Below are positions 5,675 through 5,776 of a stretch of DNA of 5,776 bases, piece by piece; the stretch's first letter is position 1; every line of letters begins with the position of its first letter. Origin of the DNA: Akkermansiaceae bacterium (GTDB lineage: Bacteria; Verrucomicrobiota; Verrucomicrobiia; Verrucomicrobiales; Akkermansiaceae); contig JALOTR010000218.1 of the NCBI GenBank assembly GCA_025457805.1, positions 1 to 5,776 on the forward strand, in the 5' to 3' direction. The notes beneath the pieces are model-generated. The model was not told where the DNA came from, did no database searches, and worked only from the letters and a program-made list of their open reading frames with translations. The position numbers and the translations under genes are program-made.

Positions 5675-5776
5675 GGCAATCCGTGACGGGTGAGCGATTC
5701 GTAGGGACCTGCGTTGATCCATGACATGTCTGCGAGTTTGTCCGGGTCCAAGGCATCCTCACGGAGGAGTTCCAGC
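5671..5776 (-). CDS. C-terminal end of an unidentified gene overlapping kefC (5' end outside window)
   Basis: On the minus strand an open frame enters from the right edge and ends with TGA at 5673-5671, giving 34 visible codons. The visible residues begin LELLREDALDPDKLADMSW and end in YESLTRHGLP. Its stop shares ATGA with the antiporter start. This 4-base overlap both supports the frame as a real gene and fixes the antiporter start, and it implies co-transcription and translational coupling. In E. coli the gene overlapping kefC is kefF, an FMN-dependent quinone reductase that activates the channel. The visible tail does not resemble KefF as I remember it, and I cannot assign a family from so few residues. 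Confidence 0.72.
   Translation of the reverse strand, partial: LELLREDALDPDKLADMSWINAGPYESLTRHGLP

Noticed and set aside
5675..5722. Earlier ATG start for kefC at 5722
   Set aside because: The 16 extra residues are charged and have no counterpart in KefC. The region is better explained as the end of the overlapping upstream gene.

Overview
The window comes from a GC-rich bacterial chromosome. It holds four complete protein genes, two genes cut by the window edges, and unusually repeat-rich intergenic DNA. There is no rRNA, tRNA or other taxonomic marker. Three things suggest Verrucomicrobiota or a neighbouring phylum: a YejK/NdpA-type and a YggL-type protein together, a pseudopilin-like lipoprotein, and degenerate intergenic repeats (ATCCGTG, ACTGAGAA, CGCCAAG). 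This placement is an inference from memory and is tentative.

Layout from left to right: the C-terminal end of a coiled-coil protein (+, ends 244); a hairpin repeat (261-345); a YggL-family ribosome-associated protein (+, 372-713); a 129-bp repeat, copy A (791-919); a low-GC putative lipoprotein with a pseudopilin-like segment (+, 1003-1875); the same 129-bp repeat in the same orientation, copy B (1945-2073); two tandem 69-bp hairpin units (2113-2245); a YejK/NdpA nucleoid-associated protein (-, 2261-3355); a 435-bp intergenic region with nested inverted repeats (3356-3790); a KefC-type potassium/proton antiporter with an RCK domain (-, 3791-5674); and the last 34 codons of an unidentified gene (-, ends 5671), whose stop overlaps the antiporter start as ATGA.

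The clearest functional coupling is between the antiporter and the cut gene upstream of it. Their 4-base overlap implies one transcript and translational coupling, the arrangement in which E. coli carries kefF beside kefC. yejK is on the same strand, but 435 bp of repeat-bearing DNA separate it from the antiporter, so it probably has its own promoter. The + strand lipoprotein gene and yejK converge on the tandem hairpin repeats.

The most interesting material is non-coding. One hairpin repeat occurs three times with base pairs that change on both sides of the stem. A near-identical 129-bp repeat brackets the lipoprotein gene. A third module of the same repeat class forms an approximately 300-bp nested palindrome between kefC and yejK. 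I found no CRISPR array, transposase, toxin-antitoxin pair or recognisable defence cassette.
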